Below are positions 46,638-55,235 of a DNA stretch of 64,000 nt, one piece after another. This stretch comes from Stutzerimonas stutzeri. Lineage in GTDB: Bacteria > Pseudomonadota > Gammaproteobacteria > Pseudomonadales > Pseudomonadaceae. Position 1 is the first letter of the stretch, and each line of letters begins with the position of its first letter. The DNA is taken from positions 62,001 through 126,000 of the forward strand of contig NZ_JYHV01000011.1 of assembly GCF_000952685.1 (NCBI RefSeq), read 5' to 3'. Under the pieces are notes generated by a model. That model worked only from the letters and a program-made list of their open reading frames with translations. It was not told the origin of the DNA and searched no databases. The position numbers and the translations under genes are program-made.

Positions 46638-47549
46638 TTACGGTTTTGAACCTTTTCCATCGTGCTCGTTTTTCAACGACAGCACGGCTTGCGCGAACTC
46701 ATGTGGAGCTTCTTGTGGGAGATTGTGGCCAACGCCGGGAATCGCCCGATGTTCGTAGTGACCGGTGAAGAAATGAAGGTGGCTGGCCGAGCCACCTAAA
46801 GGGGCAACGCCATCGTCGAGTCCATCCAAAGTGATGGATGGCACCGAGATTCTGGGTAGTGTCGTAAGGCGTCGCTCGGTTTCTTCGACTGTAGGATCGC
46901 CAGGTACCAGACCATAGCGATGTCGGTACGAATGAATGACCACGTCTGCAAAGTCGGGGTTTTCAAAGGAATCAGCCGTCTGGTTGAAATCCTCGTCGGT
47001 AAATGTCCAGGTCGGCGACCACTGCCGCCAAAGCAACCTGCAAAGCTCGCGGCGATTGTCGATGAGCCCTGCCCGGCCCCGTTCGGAGTGGAAATAGTAC
47101 TGATACCAGTACCGGCACTCGTTCTCTGGAATCTGCGGTTTCACCGAGCCCGGAATGTCCTGAATGTTATAGCCACCTGCCGACACGAGGGCACGTACAC
47201 GCTCAGGCCAGAGGGCAGCCACGATGCAAGCCGCACGGCCTCCCCAGTCATATCCGGCAAGCACAGCTGTGGAAATCTTCAGCGAGTCCAGGAAGGCAAG
47301 CAGATCATGCGCAAGCACTGCCTGCTGGCCGGAGCGTGGCGTGTCTGGATAGAGAAACTGCGTAGGTCCATACCCACGCAGATAGGGGACGAGTACTCGG
47401 CAGCCTTGCGAGACCAGGATAGGCGTCACCTGGTCATAAGCGTGCACATCGTAGGGGAAGCCGTGGAGGAGCAGTACGGGCGTGCCGTCCGACGGGCCGC
47501 TATCGAAATAGGCAACCCGCAAAACGCCTGCCTCGATCTGTCTCAACAT
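46638..47549 (-). CDS. Epoxide-hydrolase-like alpha/beta hydrolase
   Basis: A 303-residue alpha/beta hydrolase. The oxyanion segment is LLLHGFPYDVHAYDQV. The nucleophile elbow is GYDWGG, with Asp as nucleophile, as in epoxide hydrolases and haloalkane dehalogenases. The catalytic His lies in GVGHNLPQEAP. Substrate unknown. GGGGAG precedes the ATG. It is the first gene of the cluster in the direction of transcription. Confidence 0.88.
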   Translation of the reverse strand: MLRQIEAGVLRVAYFDSGPSDGTPVLLLHGFPYDVHAYDQVTPILVSQGCRVLVPYLRGYGPTQFLYPDTPRSGQQAVLAHDLLAFLDSLKISTAVLAGYDWGGRAACIVAALWPERVRALVSAGGYNIQDIPGSVKPQIPENECRYWYQYYFHSERGRAGLIDNRRELCRLLWRQWSPTWTFTDEDFNQTADSFENPDFADVVIHSYRHRYGLVPGDPTVEETERRLTTLPRISVPSITLDGLDDGVAPLGGSASHLHFFTGHYEHRAIPGVGHNLPQEAPHEFAQAVLSLKNEHDGKGSKP

Positions 47550-47878
47550 GATCGGTGCTCCCCTTTGGCCACCAAGGTCAACGCCTGACTAAACCGCTTG
47601 AACACTACTCCAGCAGAATCGAGCCTGTCTATGCGGCCTCAGGCGCTGCACTTGGCACATGACCAGGTCCGTTGACTGCATCGCCTATCGTTCAGGTCAC
47701 CCAGGATGGTCCCAGGTCGGGCGTGCGGGCAGCGGCTGGGCTATCTGCTTCGACGTATTGCAAGCGCTGGCGTTCAGCTGCCCGTCGCTGACGGGCCTGT
47801 CGAAGTGCGCGGGCTGGAATGGGGACGCATGGAGAGGGCGAACGCGCCGGTTTGGCGGCACGTTCGCCACAATCGCCG
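47550..47878. other. Gap between accessory cluster and TonB receptor gene
   Basis: About 330 bases with no convincing gene in any frame. On the minus strand a short motif near 47570-47595 (TCAGGCGTTG) recalls the 3' end of attC sites, but no matching 5' half is visible. Confidence 0.4.
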
Positions 47879-50011
47879 TTACAGCTCGATGGAAATACCC
47901 GCCTGCAGGGTGCGCGGCGCACCCGGATAGGCCCAGATGTTGCCCCAGGCGCGCTCGTCGTACTCCTCGTCGAAGACGTTGTCGAGGTTGAGGTTGAGGC
48001 GAACGCGGTCGGTGAGCGGGTAGTAGGCCAACAGGTCGACCACGGTGTAGGCGCCCATATCGAAAGCGGTGTCCGAAGTGCTGCCCTTGCGCGAACTGAC
48101 GTACTTCACGCCAACCCCGAGCCCCAGTCCATCCAGCGCGCCGTTGTCGAACTCATAGGTGTCGAGCAGGTTGAAGCTGTGCTCTGGCACGTTGGCCAGG
48201 CGGCTGCCCACCGGCATGGTGGCGCTGTTGCTTTCGGTCACTTCAGCGTCAACGTAGGCATAACCGCCGATTACGCGCCATTGCGGCGTGATGTTGCCGG
48301 CAACGCTGAGGTCGAAGCCACGGCTGCGGACTTCACCGGCAGCGACTTGGAAGTTGCTGTCCACCGGATCAGCAGTCAGCACGTTTTCCTTGGTGATATG
48401 GAAAACGGCAGCGGTCACGCTCAGGTTGTGTTCGGGCAAGTCGTATTTGATGCCGGTTTCGTAAGCGACGCCTTCCTCCGGGTCGAACGCTTGGCTGCTG
48501 CGGTCCGCTCCGCGGTTGGGCTTGAACGAGCGGGCCGCATTGGCGTACACCGCCAGCGATTCGGTGAGGTCGTAGATGACGCCGAGTCGGGGCGATACCG
48601 CGTTATGCGCCTGGTCCCAGCTGCCTGCCTCTGTCAGCTTGTTGGTGTAGCTCTGCTCGAAGCGCTCCAGTCGGGCGCCCAGCTGAAGCGTGAGACGCTC
48701 GGTGAGTTCGACTTGATCCTGTACGTACAGCGCATAGGATTTCAGGTCTTCGTCGTCAAAGGTGGTGGTGCGGGTCAGGGCGGGCAGAGGCTGGCCGTAG
48801 ACCGGCTCGTAGATGTCGATCGGAAAATCGTTGACGCCTCCGGCGGAGCGGTCGATGCGCGACTGGTAGTTGAAGTCGTCGTACTCGACGCCGGTCAGCA
48901 GGGTGTGGGCGAAGCCCAGCGCCTGGAATCGGCCCTCGAGGTTGAACTGGGTGGCGACGTCGTTCCACTCCAGCCATCGCTCGCTGTAGTTGCGGCCGAC
49001 AGTACGGCCGTCAGCGGCCAGGCCGTTGTTCTCCACGGCGCCACCTTCCAGAGAACCGTCGAGGTATTGCACACCACCGCGCAGGGTCCATTGGTCATCC
49101 AGCAGATGCTCGATGCGCAGCTGGGTCGTGGCGTTCTCGTTCGCGAACTTGCCGGCGCTTTCCTCGCCCAGAAAGCGGTCACGTGGAAGCTGGCCTTGCT
49201 GGCCGGCGTAGCGCGTCACGCCCCGGTCGAGCGGGTGGCGGTTATGCAGATAATCACCTTCGAGGATGATGGCGGTGGCGTCGCTCAGGTCCCAGCGCAG
49301 CACCGGAGCGACGTTGTAGCGCTCACTTTCGACATGGTCGCGGAAACTGTCGCTGCCCTCGGCCACCAGATTCAGGCGATAGGTGAACTCGGCCTGCTCG
49401 TCGACCGCGCCGGTTGTATCCAGCGTGCCGCGGCGCAGCCCCTCGCTGTTGAACTGGGTGCCCAGCACGGTGCGTCGCTCGACTTGAGGCTGTTTGCTGA
49501 CGATGTTGAAGGTGCCGCCTGGGTCGCCACGGCCGTAAAGCATCGAAGCCGGTCCGCGCAGCACCTCGATGCGCTCCAGCGTGGCGGCGTCCGGCATGTT
49601 GGGATAGCCGCGATTGATGGCAAAGCCATTGCGGTAGAACTCTTGGGAGCTGAAGCCTCGCACTAGAAACTCGGTCAGCCCCTGGCCGCCGAAGTTATTG
49701 CCCCGCTCGACACCACCCGCATAGTCCAGCGCATCCTCGAGCCGCGTCGCGCCGATATCTTGCACCACCTGTGCAGGCACAACACTAATCGACTGCGGAA
49801 TTTCATGGATGGGCGTGTCGGTCCGCGTGGCACTGACCGAGCGGGTGGCGCGATAGCCCTCTACCGGCCCGTCGGCGCGCTCGACTTTCGAGGCTGTGAT
49901 ATCCATTTGGCCGAGCGCGATGGGGTCGCTGGAGGGAGCTGGCCGTTCAGCCGCGTGGGCAGTGCAAACAAGGGCCTGGAGCGACAAGACCGGTACGATA
50001 AAGCGACGCAT
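47879..50011 (-). CDS. TonB-dependent siderophore receptor
   Basis: A 710-residue outer-membrane receptor that imports ferric siderophores with TonB energy. It has a signal peptide (MRRFIVPVLSLQALVCTAHAA), a plug domain (HEIPQSISVVPAQVVQDIG; FLVRGFSSQEFYRNG; LYGRGDPGGTFNIVSK) and a 22-strand barrel ending ...PRTLQAGISIEL with the hydrophobic C-terminal residue. There is no N-terminal signalling extension, so it is not a FpvA-type transducer. The start at 50011 follows GGGAAG. A Fur box lies upstream. The ligand cannot be told from sequence. Confidence 0.94.
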   Translation of the reverse strand: MRRFIVPVLSLQALVCTAHAAERPAPSSDPIALGQMDITASKVERADGPVEGYRATRSVSATRTDTPIHEIPQSISVVPAQVVQDIGATRLEDALDYAGGVERGNNFGGQGLTEFLVRGFSSQEFYRNGFAINRGYPNMPDAATLERIEVLRGPASMLYGRGDPGGTFNIVSKQPQVERRTVLGTQFNSEGLRRGTLDTTGAVDEQAEFTYRLNLVAEGSDSFRDHVESERYNVAPVLRWDLSDATAIILEGDYLHNRHPLDRGVTRYAGQQGQLPRDRFLGEESAGKFANENATTQLRIEHLLDDQWTLRGGVQYLDGSLEGGAVENNGLAADGRTVGRNYSERWLEWNDVATQFNLEGRFQALGFAHTLLTGVEYDDFNYQSRIDRSAGGVNDFPIDIYEPVYGQPLPALTRTTTFDDEDLKSYALYVQDQVELTERLTLQLGARLERFEQSYTNKLTEAGSWDQAHNAVSPRLGVIYDLTESLAVYANAARSFKPNRGADRSSQAFDPEEGVAYETGIKYDLPEHNLSVTAAVFHITKENVLTADPVDSNFQVAAGEVRSRGFDLSVAGNITPQWRVIGGYAYVDAEVTESNSATMPVGSRLANVPEHSFNLLDTYEFDNGALDGLGLGVGVKYVSSRKGSTSDTAFDMGAYTVVDLLAYYPLTDRVRLNLNLDNVFDEEYDERAWGNIWAYPGAPRTLQAGISIEL

Positions 50012-50068
50012 TGCTGACTTCCCTACAAGAAGAGGTTTCGGGCGGAAAAGCGGCAAATGCTATAGATG

Positions 50069-50085
50069 TTGATAATTATTATCAA
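50069..50085 (-). promoter_or_regulatory. Fur box
   Basis: TTGATAATTATTATCAA is a perfect 8-1-8 palindrome, 58 bases upstream of the receptor ATG. It matches the Fur consensus core (GATAAT...ATTATC). Iron-replete repression is expected. Confidence 0.9.
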
Positions 50086-50544
50086 TAAGGATCGAGACCG
50101 GTGAGCTTTGCTCAGATGGCACCGGCTGGGTGATCCTCAATCGTCCGAAAAACAAAATGAAGTGAACGGTTTCTGGTGGTTCTGGTGAGAAGCGAGACTG
50201 TCGGAATGAGCGAGTCCTGCAGCAGAGCAAGGTCATCTAACAAAGATGATCTCGGTGATCGTTTGAACGCTTAGCCCCTGCTGCGCGAACTACAGAATGG
50301 CGAGGGCAGCACCAGGAACAGGCCGGGGATTTGACCGCATCGGTTGGGTACGGCATCCGGCGGCGGCATCGAGCTCGACGCTCAATCCTCCAACCTATAG
50401 CTCCAATGCCAACAGATACCGCCGACTATCCTCACGTTACGCCGCAAGCGGCTCGGCGAGCCGCTTGCGGGCGTAATGATTGCAAAAGAGATCAAGGCCG
50501 AACCTCGGTCGGGCATATCAGCTGGCGCGGTTGGTTTTGTCGTA
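50086..50544. other. Intergenic region upstream of the Fur box
   Basis: About 460 bases with no credible gene between the receptor promoter and the end of the sugar dehydrogenase gene. Its main structure is the long hairpin at 50437-50476. Confidence 0.5.
50437..50476. repeat. Long inverted repeat (hairpin)
   Basis: Arms of 18 and 19 bases (TTACGCCGCAAGCGGCTC and its complement with one extra G) flank a GGC loop. It follows the convergent end of the sugar dehydrogenase gene by about 70 bases. There is no T-run. It may be a transcript-end stabiliser or a factor-dependent terminator. Confidence 0.7.
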
Positions 50545-51840
50545 TTACTGCGCTCGGGTCACGCGCCACAGGGTATTAGCCAGATCGTCAGCGACGATCA
50601 GTGCTCCGCTCGGGTCAACCGTCACGCCGACTGGCCGGCCGCGCGTTTTCCCATCGGCGGTCTGAAAACCGGTGACAAAATCCACTGCCTCACCCGCTGG
50701 ACGGCCGTTGCTGAACGGCACGAAAACGACCTTGTAGCCGGACGGGACCTCTCGGTTCCAACTGCCGTGCATGCCTACGAACGCACCCTCAGCGAACTTT
50801 TCGCCCATAACCGCAGAGGAGAAGTCCACGCCGAGGGCGGCGACATGAGGGCCTAGCGCATAGTCCGGCTTGATGGCAGAAGCGACCAGATCGGGCTTCT
50901 GCGGCCGAACACGATCGTCGACATTCTGGCCCCAGTAGCTATACGGCCAGCCGTAGAAGCCACCTTCGCGTACCGATGTGAGATAGTCCGGAACCAGGTT
51001 CGGTCCGAGCTCGTCACGCTCGTTAACCACCGCCCAAAGCTGGTCGGAGCCAGGCTGTATCGTCAGCGCCGTCGGGTTACGTAGACCGGTTGCGTAAGGT
51101 TTATGGGCTCCCGTCTCGGCGTTTATCTGCCAGATCATGGCTCGGTCGACCTCGGCCTCCATGCCGCGCTCGGTAATGTTGCTGTTCGACCCGATGCCTA
51201 CGTACAGAAAACGACCGTCGGGGCTGACCGTCAGTGCCTTGGTCCAGTGGTGATTGATCTCTGAAGGCAGGTCTGTGACCTTGACCGGTTCGCCACTGGC
51301 TTGGGTCTGGCCTTCCTGGTAATCGAATCGCACAAGCGCATCCTGGTTCGCCACGTATAGATTGCCGTCGTAAAAGGCCAGCCCGTAGGGGGCGTTGAGG
51401 TTGTCCGCGAACACGTTCTGCGTTTCGTACGTACCGTCACCATCGCCATCGCGCAGTAACGTCAGGCGATCGCCGCCTTTGACCGACGTCGTACCTTTCG
51501 ACTTGATATAGCCGGCAATCACATCTTTCGGTTTGAGCTTCGGTGCATTGCCGCCTTTGCCTTCTGCAACAAGAATGTCCCCATTGGGCAGCACCAGGGT
51601 CTGACGTGGCACTTTCAAGTCGGTCGCGATGGCGGTGATGGTGTAACCCTGCGGCACAGTCGGCTTCTCTTCGCCCCAGTTGACCGGGTCGGCAATCGTC
51701 ATGCTGGGCAGCAGGCCGCGCTGGGGCTCCCCGAGCTTGGGATCGGGACCGGTAACCTGGGCGATGTCATCATCCTGGCCACCGCAAGCACTCAGCAACA
51801 GTGCGACAGTCAGGGCGCTTAATGGGCTTACATGTTTCAT
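50545..51840 (-). CDS. PQQ-dependent sugar (sorbosone-type) dehydrogenase lipoprotein
   Basis: A 431-residue soluble-glucose-dehydrogenase-like six-bladed propeller. A lipoprotein signal (LLLSAC, C19) is followed by G rather than D, suggesting an envelope-anchored, probably outer-membrane lipoprotein. Features include KVPRQTLVLPNGDILVAEG, APYGLAFYDGNLYVAN, GLRNPTALTIQPG, EGGFYGWPYSYWG and HGSWNREVPSGYKV. It may oxidise sugars or aldoses with PQQ, or be an inactive relative. It overlaps the next gene by four bases. Confidence 0.88.
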   Translation of the reverse strand: MKHVSPLSALTVALLLSACGGQDDDIAQVTGPDPKLGEPQRGLLPSMTIADPVNWGEEKPTVPQGYTITAIATDLKVPRQTLVLPNGDILVAEGKGGNAPKLKPKDVIAGYIKSKGTTSVKGGDRLTLLRDGDGDGTYETQNVFADNLNAPYGLAFYDGNLYVANQDALVRFDYQEGQTQASGEPVKVTDLPSEINHHWTKALTVSPDGRFLYVGIGSNSNITERGMEAEVDRAMIWQINAETGAHKPYATGLRNPTALTIQPGSDQLWAVVNERDELGPNLVPDYLTSVREGGFYGWPYSYWGQNVDDRVRPQKPDLVASAIKPDYALGPHVAALGVDFSSAVMGEKFAEGAFVGMHGSWNREVPSGYKVVFVPFSNGRPAGEAVDFVTGFQTADGKTRGRPVGVTVDPSGALIVADDLANTLWRVTRAQ

Positions 51841-52286
51841 GCTTCACCTCCATCACGCAGGTTGGTGAAACCGATCCATGTCGCAACGCAGGCCAGCAGG
51901 GTCACGATGACCGATAGGACCAGGCCTGCGGGCATCGTTGCCCAGGCGTCCTTGGCATGCTCGAGTGCATTGATGAAGCCCAGCACCCAGGTCACTAGCA
52001 GGAGAGCGAAATAAACCAGCGGCCGGCCTTTTTTGTGCTGCGCTCGAACTAGATTGACCAGCGCGAACAGGATCGCCAGCCCACAGAAAACCAAGCCTCC
52101 GACGATCAGCCACGAAGAGAAGTTGCTCCACTGAATCTCGTACGTGCGGTAGTAGGCGATATCACTCAGCATGCCGCCAAGAAACAGGGAAATAGTCCCG
52201 GCTAGCAGCGTTGCGTGCAACGGATTGGGTAGGTGGCGGGAGATGCTGTGTGTCGTGTGGTGAGTGCTATGGGTAACAACGGTCAC
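51837..52286 (-). CDS. DUF2231 membrane protein
   Basis: A 149-residue inner-membrane protein with four hydrophobic helices (HATLLAGTISLFLGGMLSD; WLIVGGLVFCGLAILFAL; YFALLLVTWVLGFINAL; VLSVIVTLLACVATWIGF). This is the DUF2231 family, found beside periplasmic redox proteins. Its stop overlaps the dehydrogenase ATG (51837-51840), so they form a pair; it could be a quinone-side partner. I start at GTG 52286 because AGGA lies seven bases upstream; an ATG at 52364 has no ribosome-binding site. Confidence 0.82.
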   Translation of the reverse strand: MTVVTHSTHHTTHSISRHLPNPLHATLLAGTISLFLGGMLSDIAYYRTYEIQWSNFSSWLIVGGLVFCGLAILFALVNLVRAQHKKGRPLVYFALLLVTWVLGFINALEHAKDAWATMPAGLVLSVIVTLLACVATWIGFTNLRDGGEA

Positions 52287-52570
52287 GAAGGCGTCCTCAT
52301 CGCTGGGCGACTTGGCGGGCTGTCGTAGATGCGCTGGCCCGCCATGTTCGCTCGGAATGTGCATAAGAGAGGATCATGCCGCTGGGGCGTTAGTTCACTG
52401 CGATCGCGCTTCGGCGAATAGTGGGCCGTCACTCTTGATTAAAGTTATGGTTGTTAACGTAACCCGCTGGAATAATTAGACTTCTGCAGTCAGCGATGGG
52501 GGCTTTTAGCACTGTTATAGCAGCATCTGTTGGGTTGGCTACGTTTCGCGAAAGCTGTTTTTTGAAAATG

Positions 52571-52606
52571 TAGTTAATTGACATAACTATATTTGCACGC
52601 TAGCTT
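52571..52606 (+). promoter_or_regulatory. ech promoter with overlapping MarR-type operator
   Basis: TTGACA (52578-52583), a 17-base spacer, TAGCTT (52601-52606). The dyad TAGTTA-N7-TAACTA (52571-52589) covers the -35 box. A repressor bound there would block the promoter. It excludes the upstream in-frame start at 52593. Confidence 0.75.
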
Positions 52607-52643
52607 TGCCTCACGAGCTGACAACCCCAACAAGAGGTGCGTG

Positions 52644-53474
52644 ATGAGCAACTACGAGAATCGCTGGCAGACCGTGAAAGTCGAGGTCGAGGAGGGCATC
52701 GGCTGGGTGGTCCTCAACCGGCCGGAAAAGCGCAATGCCATGAGCCCGACGCTGAACCGTGAGATGGTCGAAGTGCTGGAGACCTTGGAGCAGGATGCAG
52801 ACGTCGGCGTGCTGGTGCTGACCGGTGCCGGCGAGTCCTGGACTGCCGGCATGGACCTGAAGGAATACTTTCGCGAAGTTGACGCCGGCCCGGAGATTCT
52901 TCAAGAGAAGATTCGTCGCGAAGCCTCGCAATGGCAGTGGCGGCTGCTGCGCATGTACAGCAAGCCGACCATCGCCATGGTCAATGGCTGGTGCTTCGGT
53001 GGTGGCTTCAGCCCGCTGGTGGCTTGCGACCTGGCGATCTGCGCGGATGAGGCGACTTTCGGCCTGTCGGAAATCAACTGGGGTATCCCGCCAGGCAACC
53101 TGGTGAGCAAGGCCATGGCCGATACCGTGGGCCATCGCCAGTCGCTGTACTACATCATGACCGGCAAGACCTTCGGTGGACCGAAAGCCGCCGAGATGGG
53201 GCTGGTCAACGAGAGCGTGCCATTGGCGCAGCTGCGCGAAACCACCATCGAGCTGGCGCGCAACCTGCTGGAGAAGAACCCGGTAGTGATGCGCGCGGCG
53301 AAGATCGGCTTCAAGCGCTGTCGCGAGCTGACCTGGGAGCAGAACGAGGATTACCTCTATGCCAAGCTCGACCAGTCACGCCTGCTCGACAAAGAAGGTG
53401 GTCGCGAGCAGGGCATGAAGCAGTTCCTCGACGAGAAGAGCATCAAGCCGGGGTTGCAGGCCTACAAGCGCTAA
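52644..53474 (+). CDS. ech: Hydroxycinnamoyl-CoA hydratase-lyase (enoyl-CoA hydratase/aldolase)
   Basis: A 276-residue crotonase-fold enzyme that hydrates feruloyl- or coumaroyl-CoA and cleaves it to vanillin or 4-hydroxybenzaldehyde plus acetyl-CoA. S123, E143 and Y239 fall at exactly the positions known to matter in the P. fluorescens enzyme (FGGGFS; GLSEINWGIPPG; EDYLYAK). The oxyanion segment is TAGMDLKEYFRE. The start at 52644 follows AGAGGTG. It is first of the ech-vdh-fcs run. Confidence 0.96.
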   Translation: MSNYENRWQTVKVEVEEGIGWVVLNRPEKRNAMSPTLNREMVEVLETLEQDADVGVLVLTGAGESWTAGMDLKEYFREVDAGPEILQEKIRREASQWQWRLLRMYSKPTIAMVNGWCFGGGFSPLVACDLAICADEATFGLSEINWGIPPGNLVSKAMADTVGHRQSLYYIMTGKTFGGPKAAEMGLVNESVPLAQLRETTIELARNLLEKNPVVMRAAKIGFKRCRELTWEQNEDYLYAKLDQSRLLDKEGGREQGMKQFLDEKSIKPGLQAYKR

Positions 53475-53647
53475 TGCGCCTGTTGCGACCGCTTTCAGGC
53501 CGCTGCTGCTGACGTGGCGCTACGCAAAAGACGGGGTCATTAGCTCTCTCAACTCCATTTTTGCCTTGGCGCGCCTTGCCGGGAACGCTTGGAAACGCTC
53601 TCGCTACGGCGATCGATTTGAACAACCACAATAAGAGGAATTTCCCC

Positions 53648-55096
53648 ATGTTCGAGGTGCCCCTGCTGATTGGTGGTCAGTCGCGACCGGCTGCCGATGG
53701 TCGTATGTTCGAGCGCTGCAATCCTGTGACCGGTGAAGTGGTCTCTCGGGTCGCCGCCGCCACTCTGGAAGATGCCGATGCGGCGGTGGCCGCGGCGCAG
53801 GCGGCGTTTCCAGCCTGGGCCGCGCTGGCACCCAATGAACGGCGCGCACGCCTGTCCAGAGCTGCCGAGCTGCTCGAGGAGCGTGCGGCGGAATTCCTCG
53901 CGGTGGCAGGTGAGACCGGGGCCATGGCCAACTGGTACGGCTTCAACGTGCATTTGGCCGCGGGCATGCTGCGGGAGGCGGCGGCAATGACCACGCAAAT
54001 TAACGGCGAGGTGATCCCCTCCGACGTGCCCGGCAGTTTCGCCATGGCCCTGCGCCAGCCTTGCGGTGTGGTGCTCGGCATCGCGCCGTGGAACGCGCCG
54101 GTAATTCTCGGTACGCGCGCATTGGCGATGCCCTTGGCCTGCGGCAATACCGTGGTGCTCAAGGCTTCCGAGCTGAGCCCGGCGGTTCATCGGCTGATCG
54201 GGCAGGTGCTGCAGGATGCCGGGCTCGGCGATGGCGTGGTCAATGTGATCAGCAACGCACCAGAAGATGCGCCGGCGATCGTCGCCCGGCTGATCGCCAA
54301 CCCGCTGGTACGCCGCGTGAATTTCACCGGCTCCACCCATGTCGGGCGCATTGTTGGTGAGCAGGCCGCGCGGCATCTGAAGCCGGCGCTGCTGGAGCTG
54401 GGCGGCAAGGCGCCCTTGCTGGTGCTGGACGATGCCGATCTGGATGCGGCGGTGGAGGCCGCGGCTTTCGGTGCCTACTTCAACCAGGGACAGATCTGCA
54501 TGTCCACCGAACGGTTGGTCGTCGACGCCAAGGTCGCCGATGCTTTCGTCGAGAAACTGGCGAACAAGATCGCTAGCCTGCATGCCGGCGATCCGCAGGA
54601 TGCGACTTCTGTGCTCGGCTCGTTGATCGACGCTTCGGCCGGGCAGCGGATCAAGGCCTTGGTCGACGATGCCCTGTCCAAGGGCGCGCGCCTGGTAGCG
54701 GGTGGTCAGCTGGAGGGCAGCATCATGCAGGCGACGCTGCTCGACGGCGCCACGACTGAAATGCGCCTATACCATGAAGAATCCTTCGGTCCGGTGGCGG
54801 TGGTGCTGCGCGGCGACGGCGACGAGGAGTTGTTGCGCCTGGCAAACGATTCCGAGTTCGGCCTGTCGGCGGCGATCTTCAGCCGCGACGTGTCTCGGGC
54901 GCTGACCTTGGCGCAACGGGTCGAGTCGGGTATCTGCCATATCAACGGGCCGACGGTGCACGACGAGGCGCAAATGCCGTTCGGCGGGGTCAAGGCCAGC
55001 GGCTACGGCAGCTTCGGCAGCAAGGCGTCGATCGATTTCTTTACCCAGTTGCGTTGGGTCACCGTTCAGAACGGGCCGCGCCACTACCCGATTTAA
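53648..55096 (+). CDS. vdh: Vanillin dehydrogenase (aldehyde dehydrogenase family)
   Basis: A 482-residue NAD(P)-dependent aldehyde dehydrogenase. It has the cofactor segment IAPWNAPVILGTRA, the general base Glu in LELGGKAPLLVLDD, the catalytic C284 in NQGQICMSTER and the C-terminal EMRLYHEESFGPV and MPFGGVKASGYG. It oxidises the vanillin made by Ech to vanillate. The start at 53648 follows AGAGGAA. It is 173 bases after ech and before fcs, so a single operon is likely. Confidence 0.94.
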   Translation: MFEVPLLIGGQSRPAADGRMFERCNPVTGEVVSRVAAATLEDADAAVAAAQAAFPAWAALAPNERRARLSRAAELLEERAAEFLAVAGETGAMANWYGFNVHLAAGMLREAAAMTTQINGEVIPSDVPGSFAMALRQPCGVVLGIAPWNAPVILGTRALAMPLACGNTVVLKASELSPAVHRLIGQVLQDAGLGDGVVNVISNAPEDAPAIVARLIANPLVRRVNFTGSTHVGRIVGEQAARHLKPALLELGGKAPLLVLDDADLDAAVEAAAFGAYFNQGQICMSTERLVVDAKVADAFVEKLANKIASLHAGDPQDATSVLGSLIDASAGQRIKALVDDALSKGARLVAGGQLEGSIMQATLLDGATTEMRLYHEESFGPVAVVLRGDGDEELLRLANDSEFGLSAAIFSRDVSRALTLAQRVESGICHINGPTVHDEAQMPFGGVKASGYGSFGSKASIDFFTQLRWVTVQNGPRHYPI

Positions 55097-55235
55097 GGGC
55101 GTTCGATCTGAAGCATCTGATCTCAGGAGCATTCGATGCGAGCTTCCATGCGGGATCAGCAGCGCGATCCAGAAGCAGCACCATAAGAACAATCGACCCG
55201 GCAACCCGGGGGCGCTTTGCGGAGGAGTTTCATTG

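Noticed and set aside
47570..47600. attC-like 3' end (TCAGGCGTTGACC on the minus strand) upstream of the hydrolase gene.
   Set aside because: The crossover box has one wrong base and the other half of the site is missing; kept only as a remark in the gap description.
47819..49666. 615-codon plus-strand open frame antisense to the TonB receptor.
   Set aside because: Antisense shadow: Val/Gln/Ala-rich with no family resemblance, while the receptor on the other strand is complete.
50437..50476. The long hairpin considered as an attC site.
   Set aside because: It is nearly symmetrical and lacks the paired outer boxes and extrahelical bases of attC.
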